Assembly: GCA_964489405.1 (NCBI GenBank)
Contig: CAZAYL010000020.1
Span: 1 to 16,996 of the forward strand
Origin: CAKVOD01 sp964489405
Lineage (GTDB): Bacteria > Bacillota > Clostridia > Christensenellales > UBA1242
DNA: 16,996 nt
Direction of reading: 5' to 3'
Below the pieces are notes generated by a model. That model saw only the letters and a program-made list of their open reading frames with translations. It ran no database searches and was not told the DNA's origin. Positions 7,992-14,838 of this stretch are shown here, in pieces (within the stretch, counting starts at the first letter, position 1; each line of letters opens with the position of its first letter). The translations under genes and the position numbers were made by a program.

Positions 7992-8729
7992 ATGGAAAAT
8001 AAAAAAATTGAATTACAAACAAGCAAAAAAAGAGTGGCAAAACCTAAATCGCGAATTTATGGCAAAGGCGACAGCGATTTTGCTGATGACGTTGTCAAAA
8101 ACCTTGACAAACCATATGCATTTATAGATAGCACAACCTTGCCACTCAAAAACAGCGTTTCAGCCCTTTTGCAGAAAACGAATGAAGAATTAGAATTTCA
8201 AAAGGACGAGTTTTTGACCGTTCCAATTTTTGATAGCGAAGTTTTGGAAAGCACGCAAATCGGCATTGCGTACCATACGGCAATGCAGTGTTTGGAAATC
8301 GACGAGCCAGCCGAAGCCTTTTTGGCACGCGTCCAAGCAGAACTTTCAGATGAAGAACAAAAAGCAGTAGATACGCAAAAAATTCTAAATTGTAGAAATG
8401 TTATTTTAGAAATCGCGAAATCAAAAGATATGGGGAAACTTCATAAGGAACAAAAATTTATGATGTATGTTCCGTACAACGAAATTTTTGACAAGTCAAA
8501 TATAAATGATAATATCTTAATTCAAGGGATAATCGACTTGTATATTGAATTTGCCGATGAAATAATTTTGATTGACTACAAAACAAACAAAACAAGAGAT
8601 GAAGAAAAACTCAAAAAAGAATACAATATGCAAATGTCGCTCTACAAAAAAAGTTTGTGTGAGAGTTATAAAAAGAATGTAACAGCATATTTGTATAGTT
8701 TTTCAATCGAAAAACTAATAAAATATTGA
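7992..8729 (+). CDS. AddA C-terminal RecB-type nuclease domain encoded as a separate frame
   Basis: A 245-residue protein corresponding to the C-terminal third of AddA. NSVSALLQK (54-62) aligns with the QSVSEIKRK region of B. subtilis AddA. GIAYHTAM (91-98) carries the conserved H95, QGIIDLYIE the catalytic D182, and LIDYKTNK D195 and K197, followed by Q214. The PD-(D/E)XK site therefore looks complete. It starts five bases after the helicase stop, in the -1 frame. GGGGGAAGA (7974-7982) could serve as its ribosome binding site, but a -1 slip on that G5 run would also fuse the two frames without an intervening stop. It is therefore either a true split subunit, a frameshift product, or one gene broken by a missing G in the assembly. 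Total length (938+245) equals a normal AddA. Confidence 0.88.
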   Translation: MENKKIELQTSKKRVAKPKSRIYGKGDSDFADDVVKNLDKPYAFIDSTTLPLKNSVSALLQKTNEELEFQKDEFLTVPIFDSEVLESTQIGIAYHTAMQCLEIDEPAEAFLARVQAELSDEEQKAVDTQKILNCRNVILEIAKSKDMGKLHKEQKFMMYVPYNEIFDKSNINDNILIQGIIDLYIEFADEIILIDYKTNKTRDEEKLKKEYNMQMSLYKKSLCESYKKNVTAYLYSFSIEKLIKY

Positions 8730-8762
8730 TAGCAAGAACAAAACGCATAGGAAAGCTATCAA
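8726..8762. repeat. Short inverted repeat over the nuclease-gene stop codon
   Basis: TTGATAGC (8726-8733) and GCTATCAA (8755-8762) are perfect complements. The loop is 21 bases and is followed by an A-run, not a T-run, so this is not a + strand intrinsic terminator. It could protect the 3' end or assist the terminator that follows. Confidence 0.5.
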
Positions 8763-8767
8763 AAAAC

Positions 8768-8806
8768 AATAGGATACCCGCATAAATTTGCAGGTATCCT
8801 ATTTTG
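8768..8806 (+). terminator. Intrinsic terminator of the addBA operon
   Basis: A perfect 11-bp stem AATAGGATACC (8768-8778) / GGTATCCTATT (8793-8803) is followed by TTTTG. An A-run directly upstream (8761-8766) means it could also work for the opposite strand. Confidence 0.85.
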
Positions 8807-8861
8807 TCGCACAAAAAATTTAAATAAATAAAGAAAAAATGCAAAAAAACGCTTAATTTGT

Positions 8862-8890
8862 TTGACAAAATTATCTAAAATTATTATAAT
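8862..8890 (+). promoter_or_regulatory. Perfect consensus sigma-A promoter
   Basis: TTGACA (8862-8867), 17-base spacer, TATAAT (8885-8890). Transcription would start near 8897, leaving a leader of about 122 bases before the ATG at 9019. The leader is AT-rich; I see no recognisable riboswitch in it. Confidence 0.88.
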
Positions 8891-9018
8891 TTATTTAAAT
8901 TTTGACATTTTATATCTTTTTTTTGCAAATTATGTATTTTTAGGGGTTGTTTTGCAGAAAATTTAGTATAAATGTCTTGATATAACAAATGCTAATTTGA
9001 TAAAAAAGGAGAATCGTT

Positions 9019-12000
9019 ATGAAATCAGCACTATTGGCCTCATTTTTTGATACAATAGAGAATTTTTTAGCGACAGTTGCAGACACCTTGAAGTTTGATG
9101 TGCTTTTGTACATCTTTGCAGGGTTGTTTGTTTTGCTTGTGATTATGACTATCATAAGACTGCGCTTTACATATGAAGTGAGGGCAATTAAATCATTTAA
9201 GAAAATCAATAAATATTTTTTGAAGAAGCCTTACATCAATGAGTCGAACCTTGTTGAATTTAATAGACTGATGAAGAAAATACCATATCAACTAAGGGAT
9301 AGATGGCAATACTTTATGCTTAACCGCGAGGGCTTGCCAAGTGGATATATGACACTCTATCACTGCGTTGAGCAACCTATCAAGACGAGTAACTATAAGT
9401 CCACAATAGTGATGCTCAAGTACATCACAAATATTTGTGTCGTTTTGTGTGCGCTTTTGTGTTTGTTCTTAATTTCAGGGACCTTGACGGGTAAATCACT
9501 CGTGCAAGCGCTCATTATTCCTATAGGGTTCTATATTTTGAGTCAATTATACATTTACTTTTTGAATGCAAAATTTAATGCAGTCAGCGTTGACCTATAT
9601 GAATACTACCTTGCGTTCGTTCGCAATCTTGACAAGGCGTCCGCATCAATTCCAGACTATGTAGATTATGAACTATTGTTCACAGCCAAAGAAATCCGCG
9701 ACGGTATCCCTGTTTTGCGCGAATATCTCGAAAAGCGCGCTCTTCTTGACAAAATCGCACGCGAAAAGGCGAAACAAAATGAGAGTGAACGCGAGAGTTT
9801 CGATTTCACAAATCTCGGAATCGACGGCTCACTACTCGTCGAACGCGCGCTGACAACCAGTCAAGATTATTTGAACACACGCAACAGACTTAAGGACGAA
9901 ATCACTAAGCTTGAAGCGGAGAAAGATAAGTATGACGCGCAATATGTTTCTATCGAAAAAGATAGCCAAAGGAAATTGCAAACTATCAAAGAGAACCTTG
10001 ACCGCTTGCAAGCACAACTAGATGCCTCTGCAAACCGTATTGAAGCGAACTATATCAAGAAGCAACAAAGCGCAGAGCAAGCAAAACAAGCAGAAATTGA
10101 AAAGAACCTTGAAGACTTGCACGTCAAATACGCCCAACAAGTTCAATTCCTTGAAGCGGAAATCGCTAAGCGAAATGAAGCAATCGAAGTCGACAAGAAA
10201 GGCGTTTCAGAGCAAATGGAAGCAGAGTTTGAAACCTACAACGAGAAAGTTTACACCATTCTCCGCAACAAAATTGACCAAGATGATGCCGACGAGTTGA
10301 AAGTTACTCGCGCCGAACTCGACAAAACGCGCGATGAACTCGAGAGTGAAACACAAGAGAAAGACACTCTCAAGTTGACACTCGACATCAAGGGGCAAGA
10401 AATCGACACAATGCAAAGCACAATAGACGCTTTGAATGAAAAAATTGCAAAAATTTCAGCGCGCGATCGTCGCAATGTCGCAAAAATGTACGACGAAAAT
10501 ATTCAACTCAAGAAACGCGTCGCAGAACTTGAGGAAATGTCGCAAAATCAAGTTGTGGTTGCAGATACTTATGATGAGAATACCGCAATGGAGAGCGAAA
10601 TTCAAGAGGACGGCGAGCCAGTTTATTATGATGCAAATCACAACGTCGTTGATTTCAGTCAATACTATGACGAGAATGGGTGGTTCAAAGAATTCCCGAA
10701 AGTTTATGACGCCGACGGCAATTATTATGACTTTGCTGATTATTATGACAAATATGGCAATCTATTGGAGCAAACTGAAGAAAGCACTGAATCTGAACAA
10801 GTGGATGAAAATGCTGAACAGCAAGTTGATGAGAATGTCGCAACTGTAGAGAGCGAAAATATTCAAGCGCAAAATGCTCAAGATGATGAGAGCGTTCAAG
10901 AGAATGACGAAGTCGCAATTGTAGCCGACCAAGACCAAGTTTTTGTAGGAGTTGATACTCTTGAACAAGACGGAACAATTGTTGATGACGAAGCTACTTT
11001 GCAGGAAGCAAATGACCAAATCGTTGATGATACAAATAGTGTTTTTGACACACAAGACAACATTCAAGACTTTGAGCAAGAAAATGCGCAAGATGTAGAG
11101 CAAGAGAATGCTGTTGAAGAATTTTCTCAAGACAATGAAGAATATGCCGACGACGACGTCGTGTATTACGACAAAGACGGCAATGTAGTTGATTTCGAGC
11201 AATTCTATGACGAAGACGGAAGATTTAAGGAATTCCCGAAAGTTTATGACAAAGACGGCAACTATTATGATTTTGCCGACTACTATGATAGAGATGGCAA
11301 TTTGCTAGAGCAAACAAACGAAATCAATGAAGATGATATTGTTCCTATCTCAGCCGATGAAGAAAGCGTGTTTGTTGGAAATATTGAGCCGACCGCAAGT
11401 GAGATAAGTACAAGCGATGTCCTAGCCGATAAGCCAGCTACAATAAATGCAGATGTTCAGTCAACTGAAACAGCAAAACGTGGCCGTGGTAGACCAAAGA
11501 AAGATGCGGACGACAACCAAAATAAAAAGCGTCGCGCAACTAGAGTCAAGGATGGCGATAAATCTACTGCTAAGAAAACGACTGCTAAGAAAACGGCAAA
11601 GACAACTGCTAAATCAAACACGGCAAAGAAAGCTAAAAAGAATACCGATTCAGACGCTAAACCTAAATCAAAGGCAAGTACTAAAACGGACGCCAAGAAA
11701 AGCACGAAAAAGCCCGTAGAAGCAGGCGCTAAAAAATCAAAGTCAACTGCTTCAAGCGCAACAAAAACATCGTCTAAGAGTTCTAGCACCGCCAAAAAGG
11801 CAAAAAGTGCAACCACAACAAAGAAAACAAGCGCCAAAGCAAAGACGGAAAACAAAACGGGGGCAAAAAAGAAAACTGCAACCACAAAGCCGTCAACAAG
11901 AAAGAGTTCCCAAAGCAAGTCATCTACAACGCAAAAACGTGCTAAGAAAACACCAAAAGTGCAAGAAGAAAAAATAATTGATGACGAACTCGACATATTG

Positions 12001-12267
12001 AATGGACAAATTAATTCCGAGAAAGCAATTTTGGAAGCAAAGCAAGCGGAATTGAAAAACAAAATTTCGCAAACACTCTCCGAATTGCAAGAAAAGCCAA
12101 CAGTCGACCGCGACCTTGACGAAATTAGGGAAATTATGAATCACCTAAAAGAGCAAGCCAACGAGGCAAAGAAAAACGGACTTTCTAAGGAAGAACAAAA
12201 ACAAATCAATAAGTCGCTTAGCGAACTTTTGCGCGCAATGGCAAATAAACAAAATAACAATAAGTAA
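9019..12267 (+). CDS. Membrane protein with coiled coil, YD-rich modules, AT-hook and histone-H1-like tail
   Basis: A 1082-residue protein of unrecognised family. Predicted membrane segments are at about 27-47, 131-153 and 160-182. The Arg/Lys-rich stretch after the first (47-70) favours an outside N-terminus and a cytoplasmic C-terminus. Residues 285-510 are strongly charged heptad-like coiled coil. Residues 515-815 are very acidic and contain two copies of a 53-residue module (534-586 and 714-766) rich in YYD, DGN and KEFPKVYD. Then come an AT-hook-like RGRGRPKK (821-828) and a Lys/Ala/Thr/Ser tail (about 845-980) resembling bacterial histone-H1-like proteins. A helical charged end (980-1082) closes it. 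AGGAGA lies seven bases before the ATG. Inference: a membrane-anchored protein whose cytoplasmic part contacts DNA or another polyanion. It is monocistronic, with its own promoter and terminator. Confidence 0.8.
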   Translation: MKSALLASFFDTIENFLATVADTLKFDVLLYIFAGLFVLLVIMTIIRLRFTYEVRAIKSFKKINKYFLKKPYINESNLVEFNRLMKKIPYQLRDRWQYFMLNREGLPSGYMTLYHCVEQPIKTSNYKSTIVMLKYITNICVVLCALLCLFLISGTLTGKSLVQALIIPIGFYILSQLYIYFLNAKFNAVSVDLYEYYLAFVRNLDKASASIPDYVDYELLFTAKEIRDGIPVLREYLEKRALLDKIAREKAKQNESERESFDFTNLGIDGSLLVERALTTSQDYLNTRNRLKDEITKLEAEKDKYDAQYVSIEKDSQRKLQTIKENLDRLQAQLDASANRIEANYIKKQQSAEQAKQAEIEKNLEDLHVKYAQQVQFLEAEIAKRNEAIEVDKKGVSEQMEAEFETYNEKVYTILRNKIDQDDADELKVTRAELDKTRDELESETQEKDTLKLTLDIKGQEIDTMQSTIDALNEKIAKISARDRRNVAKMYDENIQLKKRVAELEEMSQNQVVVADTYDENTAMESEIQEDGEPVYYDANHNVVDFSQYYDENGWFKEFPKVYDADGNYYDFADYYDKYGNLLEQTEESTESEQVDENAEQQVDENVATVESENIQAQNAQDDESVQENDEVAIVADQDQVFVGVDTLEQDGTIVDDEATLQEANDQIVDDTNSVFDTQDNIQDFEQENAQDVEQENAVEEFSQDNEEYADDDVVYYDKDGNVVDFEQFYDEDGRFKEFPKVYDKDGNYYDFADYYDRDGNLLEQTNEINEDDIVPISADEESVFVGNIEPTASEISTSDVLADKPATINADVQSTETAKRGRGRPKKDADDNQNKKRRATRVKDGDKSTAKKTTAKKTAKTTAKSNTAKKAKKNTDSDAKPKSKASTKTDAKKSTKKPVEAGAKKSKSTASSATKTSSKSSSTAKKAKSATTTKKTSAKAKTENKTGAKKKTATTKPSTRKSSQSKSSTTQKRAKKTPKVQEEKIIDDELDILNGQINSEKAILEAKQAELKNKISQTLSELQEKPTVDRDLDEIREIMNHLKEQANEAKKNGLSKEEQKQINKSLSELLRAMANKQNNNK
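10618..11316 (+). repeat. Two protein-level copies of a 53-residue Tyr/Asp/Gly-rich module
   Basis: Copy 1 is encoded by 10618-10776 and copy 2 by 11158-11316, exactly 180 codons apart. Each contains KEFPKVYD, DGNYYDFADYYD and GNLLEQT unchanged. Each is itself built of two halves with the pattern YD-x-x-GN-x-x-DF. The DNA copies differ at many third positions, so the duplication is old and the protein sequence seems to be maintained. The linker between them is acidic and Gln-rich. Confidence 0.9.
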
Positions 12268-12314
12268 TTTATAGTTGTCAATTATATATAAGTAATAGAT
12301 AAATTACAGTAATT

Positions 12315-12354
12315 AATCAAAAAGGAAGTCCATTTGTGATTTCCTTTTTTGATT
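12315..12354 (+). terminator. Intrinsic terminator
   Basis: AATCAAAAAGGAA (12315-12327) pairs with TTTCCTTTTTTGATT (12340-12354) with one bulge. The A-run and T-run are part of the stem, so it could act in both directions. Confidence 0.8.
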
Positions 12355-12369
12355 ATATCGAAAAAATAG

Positions 12370-12398
12370 TTGACTATTTCTTGCAAATTGAGTATAAT
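12370..12398 (+). promoter_or_regulatory. Sigma-A promoter for the small secreted protein
   Basis: TTGACT (12370-12375), 17-base spacer, TATAAT (12393-12398), with a start expected near 12405. The boxes are identical to those of the promoter at 188-216. Confidence 0.85.
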
Positions 12399-12459
12399 TG
12401 TGGTAAATAAACAAAAACTATATGAGAGGTAGTGTTATATACAATCAAGAAAGGTAGTT

Positions 12460-12930
12460 TTGGTAAAGTTAATTGCAATGGCGCTTTGTGCAGTTGTGCT
12501 TGCCATAGCGCTTTCCATTCCATTTACTTTACAACAAAAGAAAATCGAAAGCGTCAGCGCAGCTAGCAGTTGTTCACTGACAATAACTTTTACTAATTTC
12601 CCAACGAAAATAAATGGATATGCTGTGCTTAGTTTTACTTATATTGACAGTGAAAGTGGTTCGGTAAAGACAATATCGGAACTCTTTACAGCGAGCGACA
12701 CAACAGCGAGCAACACAATTAATAAAAGTATGAACATTGGGGGTGTAGGTAAATTAGAGATTAATTGTCCATTATATTCAACAATTTCTGTTACTGGTCA
12801 AACTGCACAGGATGTAGGAAAAGACGGGAAATCATTTGCAACATATGATTTTACATCAGCACCTACAAGCCTTACAATCACGATTGAATTTGAAGATAAG
12901 GGTTGGTTTGGCGGGACCACAATTGTTTGA
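12460..12930 (+). CDS. Small secreted protein of unknown function, TTG start
   Basis: A 156-residue protein. The N-terminus (one Lys, then hydrophobic residues 4-24) is a signal peptide, with a likely cleavage after SVSA (residue 34) before a Ser/Thr-rich beta-type mature part of about 120 residues. The mature part holds two cysteines, C38 and C103, that could form a disulphide. The TTG at 12460 is preferred because AAAGG (12450-12454) sits five bases before it; the in-frame ATG at 12478 has no ribosome binding site. No membrane or wall anchor is seen at the C-terminus (ends GWFGGTTIV). An 11-codon frame (12422-12457) stops two bases before the TTG. I do not recognise the family. It is monocistronic with its own promoter. 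Confidence 0.75.
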   Translation: MVKLIAMALCAVVLAIALSIPFTLQQKKIESVSAASSCSLTITFTNFPTKINGYAVLSFTYIDSESGSVKTISELFTASDTTASNTINKSMNIGGVGKLEINCPLYSTISVTGQTAQDVGKDGKSFATYDFTSAPTSLTITIEFEDKGWFGGTTIV

Positions 12931-13097
12931 TTGACATTATTATAATGTTTAATGTTTGATGTTGATTAAGTTAAACTGTACTTACTCTAAAATTTATTGT
13001 ACAAACTTAATTTCTATTACAAAGTCAACTACCAAATTTACTTTGAAAATTAACTGAAATTAGTTGAAAAGTGAACGAATAAATGCTTTCAAAATCT
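12931..13097. other. AT-rich intergenic stretch, nothing convincing
   Basis: This is the first part of a 434-base gap. It holds a 15-base AT palindrome (ACATTATTATAATGT, about 12935-12949) just after the secreted-protein gene and no GC-rich terminator, gene or promoter that I can support. The rest of the gap is covered by the RNA entries below. Confidence 0.6.
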
Positions 13098-13126
13098 TTG
13101 ACAAAACATTTTTAAAGTGTTATAAT
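13098..13126 (+). promoter_or_regulatory. Perfect consensus promoter of a short structured RNA
   Basis: TTGACA (13098-13103), 17-base spacer, TATAAT (13121-13126). Transcription would begin near 13133. No coding frame of useful size starts in the next 200 bases. Confidence 0.88.
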
Positions 13127-13132
13127 ACATTA

Positions 13133-13217
13133 ATTTAGGTGTTTTAAGATGGTTCGGTCTTAAAGGGGTTATCGCCTAAAGGTAACTGACGACTCGTTTT
13201 GGGGCGTCTTTTTTTTT
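13133..13217 (+). ncRNA. Candidate structured leader RNA or small RNA with pseudoknot and terminator
   Basis: An RNA of about 85 nt between a perfect promoter and an intrinsic terminator. Elements read by eye: hairpin TTTAAGA (13143-13149) / TCTTAAA (13158-13164); hairpin GTTATC (13168-13173) / GGTAAC (13181-13186) with loop GCCTAAA; and that loop is complementary to TTTAGGT (13134-13140), seven pairs with one G-U, making an H-type pseudoknot possible. The terminator follows at once. It may be a riboswitch or attenuator for the RsgI-like gene at 13365 or a free small RNA. It does not match the c-di-GMP, fluoride, preQ1, THF, purine, ZTP or guanidine-III consensus I can recall. Confidence 0.6.
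13188..13217 (+). terminator. Intrinsic terminator or attenuator of the structured RNA
   Basis: GACGACTC (13188-13195) pairs with GGGGCGTC (13201-13208), with one A-G mismatch and one G-U pair and a GTTTT loop. It is followed by nine T residues (13209-13217). Confidence 0.85.
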
Positions 13218-13224
13218 CGCGATA

Positions 13225-13263
13225 GCGGTGGCTCATTAATAGTGTGGCGCTAATGGGTGTTGC
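13225..13263 (+). other. Wobble-rich stem-loop downstream of the attenuator
   Basis: GCGGTG-CTCATTA (13225-13238, one bulged G) can pair with TAATGGGTGTTGC (13251-13263) over 13 positions, several of them G-U. The G-U pairs would be lost on the other strand, so if the structure is real the RNA is read from the + strand, in transcripts that pass the terminator at 13188. Confidence 0.4.
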
Positions 13264-13364
13264 AAATCTACATATTTCAAAAAATGTCGAAAAAAATATA
13301 TGTAAAAAACAAACAATTTTTAGCAAAAAGATGTATAATATATGTACTATAATAGGAGGCAAAA

Positions 13365-14495
13365 ATGGAAAAAACAAATAAAGAAAATAACTCAAAGAAA
13401 AATTACATAATACTAGCAATAGTAACTGTTCTTGTGGCAGTGATTGCAGTGGTTGCAATTCTTGTAATTTTGAACACGAACAATCAAAAACCTGCGGGGA
13501 CGGTTCAATTTAGTACCAACCCTAGCGTGTCAATGGTTGTCAACGACAAAAACCGCGTCATCGAAGTTCAGTATCTAAATAGTGATGCGGAAATTTTACT
13601 CTCAAAGACTGATTTTGTGGGTAAAAATATCAATGAAGCGTCAAAATTGTTTGCACAAATTTGCTGTGAGTCGGGGTATATAGATGCGACCAGTTCAACG
13701 GGAAGCAAAGTTGAAATAATTATTTCAAATAATGATGAAGACAAAGTGGATTCGCTTGGCAAGAAGCTCAGCAAAACAATGAATGAGTATTTCGACGACA
13801 ACGGCATAATTGCGGGGGCAACATACTTATCACTTGACCAAATCAAAGCACAAGCTGACGCACTCAAAATTTCTACAAACAAGTATATTCTCATCAAGAC
13901 CGCTCAAAAAATGCACGTCGACTATACTGAAGCGGAACTTGTCGAAATGTCTGAACAAGATATTTTGAGCGCTATCAAAGATAAATCGGCGGAACTAAAG
14001 GGCGTTGCGCAAGAGTATTATGAAGATTATACCGCAATTGCTAAAGATGAACTTGAGAAATTTGAAAATCTTATTAATAATACAATTAGCCCTATTTTAG
14101 CTCAAATCAAGTTGATTGTCCCTGACTTTGAATTAAATGTTTCATTAGATATGTCATTTGGAGATTTAAAGAAGCAAATTACAGCTAATATTACTAACGA
14201 AACAATCAAAAGCACTATTGAAGACACACTTGATGAAATGGAAAAAACTTTCAATGACATAAAAGCGGAAATTAAAAATGAAATAAAGAAATTGCAAGAC
14301 AAAATCATTGAGGATAGTAAAACCGCTCTTACAACCGCAAAAGCGAAACTAGAAGCTAAACTTGCTACATACAAGCAAGATGTTGAAAACGCTAAAGCGT
14401 ATTACAAAGACCACAAGGACGAAATTGATGCGAAAATCAAAGCGTTCCGCGATTCAATTTCTGTCGATGTAGATGTTAATTTCAATGTAGCATAA
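13365..14495 (+). CDS. RsgI-like single-pass membrane protein without the anti-sigma domain
   Basis: A 376-residue protein. A short charged cytoplasmic end (1-13) is followed by one membrane segment (14-36). The extracellular part matches the middle domain of RsgI-type anti-sigma factors: NPSVSMVVNDKNRVIEVQYLN (52-72), a segment with DFVGKNINEA, and residues 160-183 resembling the IS-x-GK-x-x-L-x-K element. Residues 205-365 are a long charged helical/coiled-coil region. RsgI proteins sense extracellular signals and hold a SigI-type sigma factor through an N-terminal cytoplasmic domain, which is missing here, and no sigma gene is adjacent. A perfect AGGAGG (13354-13359) precedes the ATG. A possible -10 (TATAAT at 13334-13339) without a -35 lies upstream; otherwise readthrough past the attenuator at 13188-13217 would express it. 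Confidence 0.75.
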   Translation: MEKTNKENNSKKNYIILAIVTVLVAVIAVVAILVILNTNNQKPAGTVQFSTNPSVSMVVNDKNRVIEVQYLNSDAEILLSKTDFVGKNINEASKLFAQICCESGYIDATSSTGSKVEIIISNNDEDKVDSLGKKLSKTMNEYFDDNGIIAGATYLSLDQIKAQADALKISTNKYILIKTAQKMHVDYTEAELVEMSEQDILSAIKDKSAELKGVAQEYYEDYTAIAKDELEKFENLINNTISPILAQIKLIVPDFELNVSLDMSFGDLKKQITANITNETIKSTIEDTLDEMEKTFNDIKAEIKNEIKKLQDKIIEDSKTALTTAKAKLEAKLATYKQDVENAKAYYKDHKDEIDAKIKAFRDSISVDVDVNFNVA

Positions 14496-14637
14496 GTTAG
14501 AAAATTGATAAAAATTTATTTTCCGAAATAAATTTAGTAGGCAAAAGTGCAAATTTATTAAAAAATCAACTTTTGCTGTGGAATTTATTTTGGAAATTAA
14601 CTAAAAACTGAATAAAATTTAAACACCATTTAACTAC
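14496..14637. other. AT-rich intergenic stretch with two inverted repeats
   Basis: AAATTTATTT (14512-14521) / AAATAAATTT (14526-14535) is a perfect 10-bp stem with a TCCG loop. GCAAAAGT (14541-14548) / ACTTTTGC (14569-14576) is a second stem. Neither has a clean T-run, though one or both may end the upstream transcript. No gene is seen. Confidence 0.5.
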
Positions 14638-14666
14638 TTGACAAAAGCAGTTAAATGATGTACAAT
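14638..14666 (+). promoter_or_regulatory. Promoter of the SAM riboswitch-metK transcript
   Basis: TTGACA (14638-14643), 17-base spacer, TACAAT (14661-14666). The start is expected near 14673, right at the 5' strand of the riboswitch P1 helix. Confidence 0.88.
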
Positions 14667-14672
14667 ATATAT

Positions 14673-14829
14673 ATCCATAAAGAGTGTGCGAGGGACAGTC
14701 CCGCTGACCACACAGCAACCTAGTGTATGCCAAGGTGCTAAAGGCTGACCGATGGGAATAATATTGGACTTTCATCCTATCGGGAACGATGGGATTTTTT
14801 AATCCCTTTATGGAAATTAACGATAAAGG
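14673..14829 (+). promoter_or_regulatory. SAM-I (S-box) family riboswitch controlling metK
   Basis: S-box hallmarks occur in order. A P2 helix GTGTG (14684-14688) / CACAC (14709-14713) has a kink-turn-like GAGGGAC...GCTGA inside. Then come GCAACC (14715-14720), GGTGCTAA (14734-14741), P4 CCGATGGGA (14749-14757) / TCCTATCGG (14775-14783), and the J4/1-P1 segment GAACGATGGGA (14784-14794). P1 can be ATCCAT (14673-14678) with ATGGGAT (14789-14795, one bulge). SAM represses metK in such systems. No terminator with a U-run follows; instead CCTTTAT (14805-14811) can cover the metK ribosome binding site ATAAAGG (14823-14829), so control is probably translational. The family call is firm; the switching model is inference. 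Confidence 0.85.
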
Positions 14830-14838
14830 ATAAAAAAT

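Noticed and set aside
10762..11202. 146-residue minus-strand frame rich in Ile, Leu and Val
   Set aside because: It is the shadow of the acidic Asp/Glu/Gln-rich region of the membrane protein; hydrophobicity comes from reverse-complemented GAA/GAT/CAA codons.
11457..12062. 201-residue minus-strand frame
   Set aside because: It is the antisense of the Lys/Ala/Thr-rich tail; its Phe/Val/Leu-rich product is a by-product of that codon bias and has no ribosome binding site.
12931..12955. Intrinsic terminator from the palindrome ACATTATTATAATGT
   Set aside because: The stem is entirely AT with a one-base loop and no T-run; it is too weak to support.
13133..13217. Known riboswitch such as c-di-GMP, fluoride, preQ1 or THF
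   Set aside because: The conserved cores of these classes that I can recall are not present; without an Rfam search only a generic structured RNA is claimed.
13348..13353. Second TATAAT just before the RsgI-like gene
   Set aside because: Its transcription start would fall beyond the AGGAGG ribosome binding site, so it cannot serve this gene.
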